Below are positions 1 through 5,057 of a stretch of 5,114 nt of DNA, in pieces. A program made the position numbers and the translations under genes. Numbering within the stretch: position 1 is the stretch's first letter; the number at the start of each line of letters is the position of its first letter. The DNA lies in NCBI GenBank assembly GCA_019236485.1, contig JAFAIY010000623.1, forward strand, positions 1-5,114, given 5' to 3'. This stretch comes from Comamonas sp. Its GTDB lineage: Bacteria > Pseudomonadota > Gammaproteobacteria > Burkholderiales > Burkholderiaceae_C. A model generated the notes under the pieces. It was given only the letters and a program-made list of their open reading frames with translations. It did no database searches and was not told where the DNA came from.

Positions 1-566
1 AGCTTCTGGAACTTGTTGGGATCCTTGAGGAAGTCCACGACCTCCTTGACCTCTTCCTTGGCCTCGTCGCAGCCCGCCACATCGGCGAAGGTCACGGTAT
101 TGTTGTTCTCGTCCAGCATGCGCGCCTTGGACTTGCCGAAGCTGAAAGCTCCGCCCTTGCCGCCGCCCTGCATCTGTCGCATGAAATAGACCCAGACCCC
201 GATCAGCAGCAGCATCGGGCCCCAGCTCACGAGCAGAGTCATGAGCAGCGAGCCTTCTTCGCGCGGCTTGACGTCGAACTTGACGTTGTAGTTGATCAGA
301 TCACCCACCAGACCGCGGTCCAGATAGGTGGCTGTGGTGCGGACCTTGCGGTCGTCGGTGGTCGTGGCAAGGATCTCGGTGCCACCAGCACCGTCCTGGA
401 TGGTTGCGCTCTTGATGCGATTGCTGCGCACCTGCTCCAGGAATTCCGAGTAGCCAACATGGGTGGCACCGCCAGCACCACGGGTGTCAAACTGTTTGAA
501 CACCGTAAACAGCACCATGGCGATGACCAGCCAGACGGCGATTTTTGAAAACCACTGATTGTTCAA
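1..566 (-). CDS. ftsH: ATP-dependent zinc metalloprotease FtsH, N-terminal part (cut by window edge)
   Basis: FtsH is a hexameric inner-membrane AAA+ zinc protease that degrades misfolded membrane proteins and regulatory substrates. Only the first 188 codons are here. They begin MNNQWFSKIAVWL and end KDPNKFQK, at the start of the AAA module. Transmembrane helix 1 is about residues 9-24, the periplasmic domain about 25-106 (with GYSEFLEQV near 38-46), and helix 2 about 107-128. A Gly-rich cytosolic linker (QMQGGGKGG, 131-139) and the conserved VTFADVAGCDEAKEE stretch (158-172) follow. Walker A, Walker B, the SRH and the HEXXH zinc site lie off the window. The start is TTG: its reading frame gives the family N-terminus, a GGAG box sits 6 nt upstream, and the next in-frame ATG (residue 17) would destroy helix 1. 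The gene lies downstream of rlmE on the same strand, as in many proteobacteria, but across a 242-bp gap with its own promoter-like signals. Identity is secure; only the 3' part is missing. Confidence 0.97.
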   Translation of the reverse strand, partial: MNNQWFSKIAVWLVIAMVLFTVFKQFDTRGAGGATHVGYSEFLEQVRSNRIKSATIQDGAGGTEILATTTDDRKVRTTATYLDRGLVGDLINYNVKFDVKPREEGSLLMTLLVSWGPMLLLIGVWVYFMRQMQGGGKGGAFSFGKSKARMLDENNNTVTFADVAGCDEAKEEVKEVVDFLKDPNKFQK

Positions 567-572
567 GCGGGG

Positions 573-577
573 CTCCA
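573..577 (-). promoter_or_regulatory. Shine-Dalgarno site fixing the TTG start of ftsH
   Basis: On the minus strand TGGAG lies 6 nt upstream of the TTG at 566-564. No ATG or GTG nearby gives the conserved MNNQWFSK N-terminus. The site is therefore what decides this non-AUG start. Confidence 0.8.
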
Positions 578-612
578 AAGGAATATTCAGACGTAAGGCC
601 CGGAGGGTCTCC

Positions 613-629
613 GAACCTAATTGAGGTTC
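613..629. repeat. Inverted repeat GAACCT-AATTG-AGGTTC upstream of ftsH
   Basis: Two 6-bp arms (613-618 and 624-629) flank a 5-nt centre. The element overlaps the heat-shock-like -10 box and lies about 50 bp upstream of the ftsH start. It could be an operator, or part of a leader structure if transcription starts further upstream. A smaller CGGAG-GGT-CTCCG inverted repeat (601-613) abuts it. Confidence 0.4.
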
Positions 630-646
630 ATTTTAGGTGTTTCAAG
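618..646 (-). promoter_or_regulatory. Putative sigma-32 (heat-shock) type promoter of ftsH
   Basis: Read on the minus strand, CTTGAAA (646-640) is followed after 13 nt by CCTCAATTA (626-618). This resembles the RpoH consensus CTTGAAA, an 11-16 nt spacer, then CCCCATnT; the -35 is a full match and the -10 partial. A second CTTGAA (654-649) precedes it. Transcription would start near 611, giving a leader of about 45 nt. Heat-shock control of ftsH by RpoH is established in E. coli, which makes the match sensible. I found no convincing sigma-70 pair in this gap. The call rests on motif similarity only. Confidence 0.5.
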
Positions 647-792
647 CATTCAAGCCGTCTATTTCCCCCTATAGCGGCCATAGAAGGAATGCGGGTTTGC
701 GGAAAATCAGCGCTAAGTCAATGTTTTTCCTAGGATTTACACCATAGACCGCAGGACTTTGCTGCAGCGCTCCATGGGGTCAATGCAGCGCC

Positions 793-808
793 GATGCCGT
801 ATGGCATC
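793..808 (-). other. Short hairpin directly after the rlmE stop codon
   Basis: GATGCC-GTAT-GGCATC forms a 6-bp stem with a 4-nt loop, ending at the base next to the rlmE stop (811-809). No T-run follows on the minus strand, so it is not a standard intrinsic terminator. It may protect the 3' end of the rlmE message or sit within read-through into ftsH. The rest of gap 567-808 holds the ftsH signals and two direct copies of TGCAGCGC (763-770 and 784-791), 21 bp apart. Confidence 0.35.
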
Positions 809-1471
809 TCATGCCGGGTGCTTGAGTCCCATGCCGACCAGAAAGATCTCGGCCGACCTGTCGCGCGAGGCCTTGGGCTTGATGGGCTTGACCACCTTGA
901 AAGTCTGCTTGAAAAGGTCTACCAGCTCGTTGTAGCCACTGCCATGGAACAGCTTGACCACCAGAGCGCCCTCGGGCTTCATATTGTGCAGGGCGAAGTC
1001 CACCGCCATCTCGATGAGCACGGCAACGCGCGCGGCATCGGTCGAGGCGTGGCCGGAGAGATTGGGCGCCATGTCCGACACCACCACATCGGCCTTGCCG
1101 CCGCCCATGGCCTCTTCCAGCTGCGCCAGCACTTCGGGCTCGCGAAAATCGCCCTGAATGTAGTGCACGCCTTCGATGGGCTCCATGGGCAACAGGTCCA
1201 GAGAGATGATGCGGCCGTTGAGCGCCCCCACCGCAGCGCCACTGGGCGAGAGGCGCCGGCGCACATACTGGCTCCAGGCGCCCGGCGCGCAGCCCAGGTC
1301 CACCACGGTATACCCGGGCTGGATCAGCTTGAGCGACTCGTCAATTTCCTTGAGCTTGTAGGCCGCGCGTGCACGATAGCCGTCCTTCTGTGCGGCTTTC
1401 ACATACGGATCATTGATGTGATCGTGCAGCCAATTCTTATTGACCTTCTTGCTTTTGGTTTTCGTTTTCAT
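809..1471 (-). CDS. rlmE: 23S rRNA (uridine-2'-O-)-methyltransferase RlmE (FtsJ/RrmJ)
   Basis: RlmE methylates the 2'-O of U2552 (E. coli numbering) in the 23S rRNA A loop, using SAM, late in 50S assembly. The 220-residue protein is close to the family length of about 210. Visible features are a Lys-rich N-terminus (residues 2-12), RARAAYKL (33-40), the SAM-binding motif [11 protein letters not shown] (58-68), the acidic end of beta-2 (SLDLLPM, 90-96), GDFRE (107-111), [10 protein letters not shown] (132-141), VVKLFHG (171-177) and SRDRSAEIF (202-210). These supply the expected catalytic K-D-K triad as K39, D133 and K173, with the accessory Glu at E208. The ATG at 1471-1469 is the only start that keeps the family N-terminus; a weak GAG lies 9 nt upstream. 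It is divergent from yhbY and upstream of ftsH, the same neighbourhood as in E. coli. The fold and catalytic residues make the call very secure. Confidence 0.97.
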   Translation of the reverse strand: MKTKTKSKKVNKNWLHDHINDPYVKAAQKDGYRARAAYKLKEIDESLKLIQPGYTVVDLGCAPGAWSQYVRRRLSPSGAAVGALNGRIISLDLLPMEPIEGVHYIQGDFREPEVLAQLEEAMGGGKADVVVSDMAPNLSGHASTDAARVAVLIEMAVDFALHNMKPEGALVVKLFHGSGYNELVDLFKQTFKVVKPIKPKASRDRSAEIFLVGMGLKHPA

Positions 1472-1491
1472 GCCTGAATTCTCGCAGCCTT

Positions 1492-1497
1492 GATAAT
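1492..1497 (+). promoter_or_regulatory. Putative -10 box of the yhbY promoter, implying a leaderless message
   Basis: GATAAT matches TATAAT at five of six positions. With the usual distance from -10 to start, transcription would begin at about 1504, the A of the yhbY ATG. There is no Shine-Dalgarno sequence before that ATG, only GATAATACGGGG, which fits leaderless translation. No good -35 is visible, so strength is uncertain. Confidence 0.45.
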
Positions 1498-1498
1498 A
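1493..1498 (-). promoter_or_regulatory. Putative -10 box of the rlmE promoter (overlaps the yhbY -10)
   Basis: TATTAT on the minus strand matches TATAAT at five of six positions. Transcription would start near 1486, leaving about 15 nt before the rlmE ATG, with room for the weak GAG ribosome site. The best -35 candidate, TTAATT (1522-1517, 18-nt spacer), is poor and lies inside yhbY. Confidence 0.4.
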
Positions 1499-1503
1499 CG
1501 GGG

Positions 1504-1974
1504 ATGCCCCAAATTGAATTAACTCCCGCAGAGCGCCGGGAACACCGCGCCGAAGCCCACCATCTGGACCCCGTGGTTCTCATCGGTGGTGATGGTCTGA
1601 CCGCCGCCGTCCAGAAGGAAGTGGACGCCGCCCTCAATGCCCATGGTCTGATCAAGGTCCGTGTTTTCAGCGACGACCGTACAGGCCGCGAACAGATCTA
1701 CCAACAGCTGTGCGACGAGCTCAATGCCGCCCCGATCCAGCATATCGGCAAGCTGCTGGTGCTGTGGCGCCCTATGCCCGAGAAGGAAAAGCAGTATGAC
1801 GAGGACCGCAAGCCCGGTCCGCGCGATGTCAAGGTGCTCAAGTTCGGCCGCGCCGGCCAGAAGCCCGAGGTCAAGCAGCTGCGCGTGCTGGGCAACCAGC
1901 GCCTGACGGCCGGCGGCACCATCAAGCGCGCCAAGCCCAAGCAGAAATCGGTCAAAAAAGGCCGCCAGGACTGA
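1504..1974 (+). CDS. yhbY: YhbY family RNA-binding protein (CRM domain)
   Basis: YhbY is a small CRS1-YhbY (CRM) domain protein that associates with pre-50S ribosomal particles in E. coli. The domain spans about residues 4-95: [20 protein letters not shown], the KH-like GxxG loop GGDG (28-31), [19 protein letters not shown] (49-54) and [10 protein letters not shown] (81-90). E. coli YhbY is about 97 residues; this one is 156. The extra C-terminal part of about 60 residues is charged and ends in a strongly basic tail ([16 protein letters not shown]), perhaps an added RNA contact; I recall similar tails in other Burkholderiales. The ATG is the only sensible start, since the next Met is residue 91, yet it lacks a ribosome site and may be leaderless. 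The gene diverges from rlmE, another 50S-maturation gene. The downstream glycosyltransferase gene begins 51 bp later and could be cotranscribed. Domain identification is secure; the function of the tail is inference. Confidence 0.93.
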   Translation: MPQIELTPAERREHRAEAHHLDPVVLIGGDGLTAAVQKEVDAALNAHGLIKVRVFSDDRTGREQIYQQLCDELNAAPIQHIGKLLVLWRPMPEKEKQYDEDRKPGPRDVKVLKFGRAGQKPEVKQLRVLGNQRLTAGGTIKRAKPKQKSVKKGRQD

Positions 1975-2025
1975 GCCGCACTGGCCAGCCGTTCGTCATT
2001 TTCTCTTCGCTGAGACCGCTTATCC

Positions 2026-2784
2026 ATGGTTCAGACCACACAGCAGCAACGCCATATTCTCTGCATGAAATGGGGCACCAAGTACGGCCCGGAGTACGTC
2101 AACCGACTCTATGCCATGGTACGCCGCCACCTCAGCGGAGATTTTCGCTTTGTTTGCCTGACCGACAGCACGGAGGGGATTCGCCCCGAGGTGGAATGCT
2201 TTCCGATTCCCGATCTGAACATTCACCTGGCACCCGGCCAGCGCGACGGTGCCTGGAAGAAGCTCACCACCTTCGAGCGCGACCTGCATGGGCTCCAGGG
2301 CCAGGCCCTGTTCCTGGACCTGGATGTGGTGATCGTGGGCAGCCTCGATGACTTCTTCAGCCTGCCTGGCGACTTCCGCATCATCCATGACTACCCTCGC
2401 TTCTGGCGTTTTGGCGAGCGCATCGTGGGCAACTCTTCGGTCTACCGCTTTCAGCTCGGCGCGCATGCCGATGTGCTCGAGCATTTCCGCGCGAATACCG
2501 ACGCCATGCGGGCCCAGTACCGCAACGAGCAGGAATACCTGTCGCACTTTTTGCATAAGCAGGGCAAGCTGCAGTACTGGCCGGCCGCCTGGTGCCCGAG
2601 CTTCAAGTACTACTGCATCCCCACCTGGCCCAGCAACTACTGGAAGGAGCCCGTGCCGCCGGCCGATGCGCGCATCGTGATCTTCCACGGCGAGGTCAAT
2701 CCGCCCGACGCTTTGGAAGGCCGGCGCAACAAGCGCTTTCGCCATATCGAGCCGGCCCGGTGGATCGAGAAGGCCTGGGGCTGA
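2026..2784 (+). CDS. Putative GT-A fold glycosyltransferase (specificity unknown)
   Basis: The 252-residue protein looks cytosolic, with no signal peptide or transmembrane segment. An N-terminal Rossmann-like half opens with HILCMKWGTKYGPEYVNRLY (10-29) and FRFVCLTD (40-47). A hydrophobic strand then ends in a DxD motif: ALFLDLDVVIVGSLDDFF (94-111), with DLD at 98-100 expected to bind metal and nucleotide-sugar. Further family-like elements are GNSSVYRF (135-142), the acidic NEQEYLSHFL segment (167-176), and a C-terminal FHGEVNPPDAL (220-230) whose His could complete the metal site, then PARWIEKAW. This fits the GT8-like group of bacterial glycosyltransferases, but donor and acceptor cannot be read from the sequence. 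The ATG at 2026 has only a weak GAG upstream; Met14 is a less likely alternative because it would trim the first strand. It sits 51 bp after yhbY, ends at a strong terminator and is convergent with kdoO, which hints at a surface-glycan role without proving it. Confidence 0.78.
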   Translation: MVQTTQQQRHILCMKWGTKYGPEYVNRLYAMVRRHLSGDFRFVCLTDSTEGIRPEVECFPIPDLNIHLAPGQRDGAWKKLTTFERDLHGLQGQALFLDLDVVIVGSLDDFFSLPGDFRIIHDYPRFWRFGERIVGNSSVYRFQLGAHADVLEHFRANTDAMRAQYRNEQEYLSHFLHKQGKLQYWPAAWCPSFKYYCIPTWPSNYWKEPVPPADARIVIFHGEVNPPDALEGRRNKRFRHIEPARWIEKAWG

Positions 2785-2801
2785 TACAGCCCAGCAAAAC
2801 C

Positions 2802-2837
2802 AAAGGCGTTGCCCGCAAGGTGCAACGCCTTTTTTTT
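2802..2837 (+). terminator. Strong intrinsic terminator, probably bidirectional
   Basis: A perfect 11-bp stem, AAAGGCGTTGC (2802-2812) with GCAACGCCTTT (2822-2832), has a 9-nt loop and an eight-T run (2830-2837). It ends the plus-strand yhbY-glycosyltransferase unit 18 bp after the stop codon. On the minus strand the same stem is followed by TTTGGTTTTG, so it can also stop transcription arriving from kdoO. It is the only obvious element in gap 2785-2877. Confidence 0.92.
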
Positions 2838-2877
2838 CATACTGCAGCAGCCAAGCAGCCTGCCAGATTTCAGGCCA

Positions 2878-3759
2878 TCAGCGGTGCGCCTCCACCAGCG
2901 CATGGCCTTTCATGCGCGTGAGTATGGACAGCGGGCTGGCTTCGGGGTTGTATTCGCTGCCTGGTGGCAGAAACAGCGTCTGCTCCAGCATGTACTGACC
3001 GGCCATGACCGCATGCACGGCCTGATCCGAGAAGCACACCCAGGTGGAGCCGGCCGCAAACGGCACGGTCTCCTGCGGCGCATTCTGCTGATAGTCCATA
3101 TCGCCCTTCATGCCATCGTGCAGCTGCAGCATCAGATGGTCGTACTCGCTGCGATAGGACTTGGTCACATGCAGCAGCTCCAGCGCCTTGGCCTGCCAGG
3201 CGCTATAGGGCTTGGCGCGGGGCACGAACTTGCGGGCCACATCCTCGAACGGTTCGCCCACGCGCCAGACGCGCGGCTGACCGTCGGGATTCACATTGGT
3301 GAACACGCGCAAAATCCGCTCGCCGTAATTGGGGCGCGAGGGAAAGGCATCCACATGCATGCGCTTGTCGTCGGCGCGCCAGGACTGGGCACGCGTTTCC
3401 ACCTGGGACGGACGATAGCTGGTGGGAGCCATGCGCACGACCGGCATGTAGTTGGGGAACAGCCCGGTGATCAGCGCCGTGGCCTGATCGCGAAAACGCC
3501 CCACCATGGCCGCGACCTGCTTTTGCGTGGCCTCGTCGCCGGCCACGCCTTTGATGGAGCCGTCTACATTCAGGCTGATGTTGCGCGTCTTGGGGTCGCG
3601 CACATCGGGGCGCAGCAGCGTCTTTTCCTGCTCGGTCAACGCAAAGCTCAGACGGGGAAAATACAGGACCTTGCCGGCTTCGACAGCGGCCGTCCATTCA
3701 TCGCGACCCTGGACATTGCTCCAGTCGGTCGCGTCAATTTTTACGATTTGAGATTCCAT
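2878..3759 (-). CDS. kdoO: Kdo hydroxylase KdoO, Fe(II)/2-oxoglutarate-dependent dioxygenase
   Basis: KdoO enzymes, characterised in Burkholderia ambifaria and Yersinia pestis, hydroxylate C3 of the outer Kdo sugar of Kdo2-lipid A to give D-glycero-D-talo-oct-2-ulosonic acid (Ko), making the inner core more stable. The 293-residue protein is close to family length and soluble. Visible motifs are GKVLYFPRLSFALT (29-42), DPKTRNISL (55-63), the facial-triad HxD in RMHVDAFPSRPNYGERILRV (133-152; H135 and D137) and the distal segment FSDQAVHAVMAGQYMLEQT (243-261) with H249 as the likely third iron ligand. The QTLFLP after it is also typical as I recall the family. The start ATG has no good ribosome site: AGGGAG lies 15 nt upstream, which is far. 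The gene follows the DUF4149 gene by 46 bp on the same strand, so an operon is possible; a CCAGGC-TTG-GCCTGG hairpin (3790-3804) lies in that gap. Family assignment is from memory of motifs and is fairly secure. Confidence 0.87.
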   Translation of the reverse strand: MESQIVKIDATDWSNVQGRDEWTAAVEAGKVLYFPRLSFALTEQEKTLLRPDVRDPKTRNISLNVDGSIKGVAGDEATQKQVAAMVGRFRDQATALITGLFPNYMPVVRMAPTSYRPSQVETRAQSWRADDKRMHVDAFPSRPNYGERILRVFTNVNPDGQPRVWRVGEPFEDVARKFVPRAKPYSAWQAKALELLHVTKSYRSEYDHLMLQLHDGMKGDMDYQQNAPQETVPFAAGSTWVCFSDQAVHAVMAGQYMLEQTLFLPPGSEYNPEASPLSILTRMKGHALVEAHR

Positions 3760-3805
3760 GGCTTCGGCAGTTTACTCCCTGCCTCAGCGCCAGGCTTGGC
3801 CTGGA

Positions 3806-4237
3806 TCAAGCCGGCTTGCGGCCGCCCGCAAGACGCCACAGCCCCCCCGCGGCGCAGCCCCATTGCAACGCATACATGGCCGTGCCCACGCCATGCCAGA
3901 GCTTGAGGTTCTCACGCGCCACGATTTTGGGTGACACGCCATACTGCACCAGCAGTGCCAGCAACATGCCGGCGATCACAAACCCGATAGCAGCTTGCGC
4001 CCACTCTTCAATCTTTTCAGCCTGCCTTCTCTTTGAAAGCACCAGCAGCATTGCGCAGCATGCTATGGAAACCCAGGTCTGGGCCGCAAACAGCTTGGCC
4101 GCCATATAGCCGGCCAGCGCCGGGGTCGGCAGATTCGCAAACAGCATGGGCACGGCCATAAAGCCAATGGCCGACAGGCTGCCCCACCACAGTGCAGCAA
4201 AAAAGAATGGCAAGCGTTCAAACATAGTGTGAGCCAT
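3806..4237 (-). CDS. DUF4149 family integral membrane protein
   Basis: This is a 143-residue, very hydrophobic protein of unknown function. Four transmembrane segments are predicted by eye: about residues 10-33 (FFFAALWWGSLSAIGFMAVP), 51-67, 81-100 and 116-136. A basic loop KRRQAEK (69-75) separates helices 2 and 3, and the tail GGRKPA is basic. The N-terminal RLPFFFAALWWGSLSAIGF, NLPTPALAGYMAAKLFAAQTW and the LKLWHG segment are typical of DUF4149 proteins, which in Burkholderiales often lie beside greA. I chose the ATG at 4237; an in-frame TTG two codons upstream (4243) and an ATG four codons downstream (4225) are alternatives, and none has a clear ribosome site. The gene lies 126 bp after greA and 46 bp before kdoO on the same strand. 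A role in membrane physiology is all that can be inferred. Confidence 0.85.
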   Translation of the reverse strand: MAHTMFERLPFFFAALWWGSLSAIGFMAVPMLFANLPTPALAGYMAAKLFAAQTWVSIACCAMLLVLSKRRQAEKIEEWAQAAIGFVIAGMLLALLVQYGVSPKIVARENLKLWHGVGTAMYALQWGCAAGGLWRLAGGRKPA

Positions 4238-4306
4238 TTGCAAAATCGGCGCTGCCTGAATCAGAGACAGCTAGCAAGGGCCTGGGCGGCCCCGCCGTCC
4301 CGCAGC

Positions 4307-4353
4307 GACGCTGTCGTCCCCTCCCGAAGAGAGAGGGGAAGGCGCGCAGCGTC
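4307..4353. repeat. Compound palindrome, REP-like intergenic element
   Basis: Two nested stems occur between greA and the DUF4149 gene. The inner is TCCCCTC (4317-4323) with GAGGGGA (4333-4339); the outer is GACGCTG (4307-4313) with CAGCGTC (4347-4353). Both are perfect 7-bp arms. A further GC-rich inverted segment (4284-4296, GGGCGGCCCCGCC) adjoins it. No T-run follows on either strand, so it is not a classical terminator. The layout resembles dispersed intergenic palindromes that I recall from Comamonadaceae genomes; copy number cannot be judged here. It lies 11 bp after the greA stop and may reduce or stabilise read-through transcripts. Confidence 0.5.
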
Positions 4354-4363
4354 TCAGGGGTGC

Positions 4364-4840
4364 TTAGATGTACTTTACGCCCACCACCTCATAACGGCGT
4401 TCGCCGCCCGGTGCCTGCACCACGGCCGTATCGCCCTCTTCCTTGCCGATCAGCGCACGGGCAATGGGGCTGGACACATTGATCAGGCCATGCTTGAGGT
4501 CGGCCTCGTCTTCGCCCACGATCTGGTAGGTCACGGCCGCGCCGCTGTCTTCGTCTTCCAGATCCACGGTGGCGCCAAACACCACGCGGCCGCCGGCATC
4601 CAGTTCGGTCGGATCAATGACCTGCGCTGCCGACAGCTTGCCTTCAACCTCGATGATGCGGCCTTCGATGAAGCCCTGCTGCTCCTTTGCGGATTCGTAT
4701 TCGGCATTTTCGCTCAGATCACCTTGAGCACGGGCCTCTGCAATGGCTTGAATGACTGCGGGACGATCCACCGTCTTCAGGCGTTGCAGTTCCACTTTGA
4801 GCTTTTCTGCTCCGCGCTTGGTGATTGGGATGGTGGCCAT
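4364..4840 (-). CDS. greA: Transcription elongation factor GreA
   Basis: GreA enters the secondary channel of RNA polymerase and stimulates cleavage of backtracked transcripts. The 158-residue length equals that of E. coli GreA. The N-terminal coiled coil (about 1-75) begins [20 protein letters not shown] and carries the loop-tip motif [14 protein letters not shown] (40-53); D41 and E44 are the acidic tip residues that coordinate the catalytic magnesium. The C-terminal FKBP-like domain (about 80-158) includes [19 protein letters not shown] and [14 protein letters not shown] (124-137). The ATG at 4840 is chosen because it gives the family N-terminus and has GGAGA 7 nt upstream. An in-frame ATG at 4975 would add 45 residues with no GreA similarity and is rejected. 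The gene follows carB at a distance of 217 bp, with terminator-like hairpins and its own putative promoter between them. Identity is secure. Confidence 0.98.
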   Translation of the reverse strand: MATIPITKRGAEKLKVELQRLKTVDRPAVIQAIAEARAQGDLSENAEYESAKEQQGFIEGRIIEVEGKLSAAQVIDPTELDAGGRVVFGATVDLEDEDSGAAVTYQIVGEDEADLKHGLINVSSPIARALIGKEEGDTAVVQAPGGERRYEVVGVKYI

Positions 4841-4865
4841 GATCGAGTCTCCAAATTCAGCAAAC

Positions 4866-4882
4866 GCCGCGCCAAGCGCGGC
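4866..4882 (-). other. Leader hairpin closest to the greA ribosome site
   Basis: GCCGCGC and GCGCGGC form a perfect 7-bp stem with a 3-nt loop, 13 nt upstream of the Shine-Dalgarno box. On the minus strand its 3' side continues as GTTTGCT, the same tail as the hairpin at 4939-4966 (GTTTGCT), so the two structures share sequence and could compete for partners. Confidence 0.5.
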
Positions 4883-4889
4883 ACCTCTC

Positions 4890-4928
4890 GCACAGCCCTG
4901 CCCGACAAAGTCAAGCAGGGGCCTGTGC
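4890..4928 (-). other. Middle hairpin of the greA leader
   Basis: A 12-bp stem combines GCACAG with CTGTGC and CCCTGC with GCAGGG, interrupted by a 2-nt bulge (4921-4922), around a 13-nt loop. No T-run follows on the minus strand, so it is not a terminator on its own. Confidence 0.5.
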
Positions 4929-4931
4929 CCC

Positions 4932-4966
4932 AAAAGCAAACCGCCGCACGTTGCCGCGCGGCGGTT
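4932..4966 (-). terminator. Terminator-like hairpin in the greA leader (attenuator candidate)
   Basis: On the minus strand AACCGCCGC (4966-4958) pairs perfectly with GCGGCGGTT (4947-4939) around a 10-nt loop, followed by TGCTTTTG. It lies roughly 10 nt after the putative greA start site, so it could stop most transcripts early. It could equally be a second terminator for carB. The interrupted T-run makes strength uncertain. E. coli greA has a comparable terminating leader that yields GraL small RNAs. Confidence 0.5.
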
Positions 4967-4983
4967 GAAATACATTACCGCAG

Positions 4984-5010
4984 ATTATGCCGTGTTTGCC
5001 GCGGCACCAA
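4984..5010 (-). promoter_or_regulatory. Putative sigma-70 promoter of greA
   Basis: On the minus strand CATAAT (4989-4984) matches TATAAT at five of six positions. A weak TTGGTG (5010-5005) lies 15 nt upstream, a short spacer. Transcription would start near 4978-4976, giving a structured leader of about 137 nt. It lies between the carB terminator and the first leader hairpin, where a greA promoter would be expected. Confidence 0.4.
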
Positions 5011-5016
5011 CCCGGT

Positions 5017-5050
5017 AAAACCCGGCAGCCCTGTCGGGCAGTGCCGGTTT
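5017..5050 (-). terminator. Intrinsic terminator after carB
   Basis: Read on the minus strand, CCGGCA (5047-5042) pairs with TGCCGG (5027-5022) and GCCC (5039-5036) with GGGC (5031-5028) around a GACA loop, with a 2-nt bulge. TTTT (5020-5017) follows after one extra G, and the AAA preceding the stem can pair with it. It begins 7 nt after the carB stop and should end the upstream transcript. Confidence 0.65.
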
Positions 5051-5057
5051 GCACGGT

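Noticed and set aside
699..721. TTGACT (721-716, minus) as a sigma-70 -35 box for ftsH
   Set aside because: The hexamer is good, but at spacers of 16-18 nt the downstream sequence (around AAACCC) has no -10 resemblance.
545..733. Small plus-strand open frame in the rlmE-ftsH gap
   Set aside because: It overlaps the ftsH start and its promoter region, has no ribosome site and no recognisable sequence.
794..1477. Plus-strand open frame (227 codons) opposite rlmE
   Set aside because: The minus strand encodes RlmE with all catalytic motifs; the plus frame is low-complexity and matches no family I know.
2020..2745. Minus-strand open frame (241 codons) opposite the glycosyltransferase gene
   Set aside because: It is a codon-phase shadow; the plus frame has the DxD core and ends just before a plus-strand terminator.
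2809..3906. Long plus-strand open frame (365 codons) across kdoO
   Set aside because: It is antisense to kdoO and overlaps the terminator. The translation is rich in His, Gly and Ala with no domain, as expected for the complement of a GC-rich gene; the minus frame has clear dioxygenase motifs.
4364..4975. A 203-residue GreA starting at 4975
   Set aside because: The extra 45 residues have no family similarity and run through leader hairpins; the ATG at 4840 has a good ribosome site and gives the standard 158 residues.
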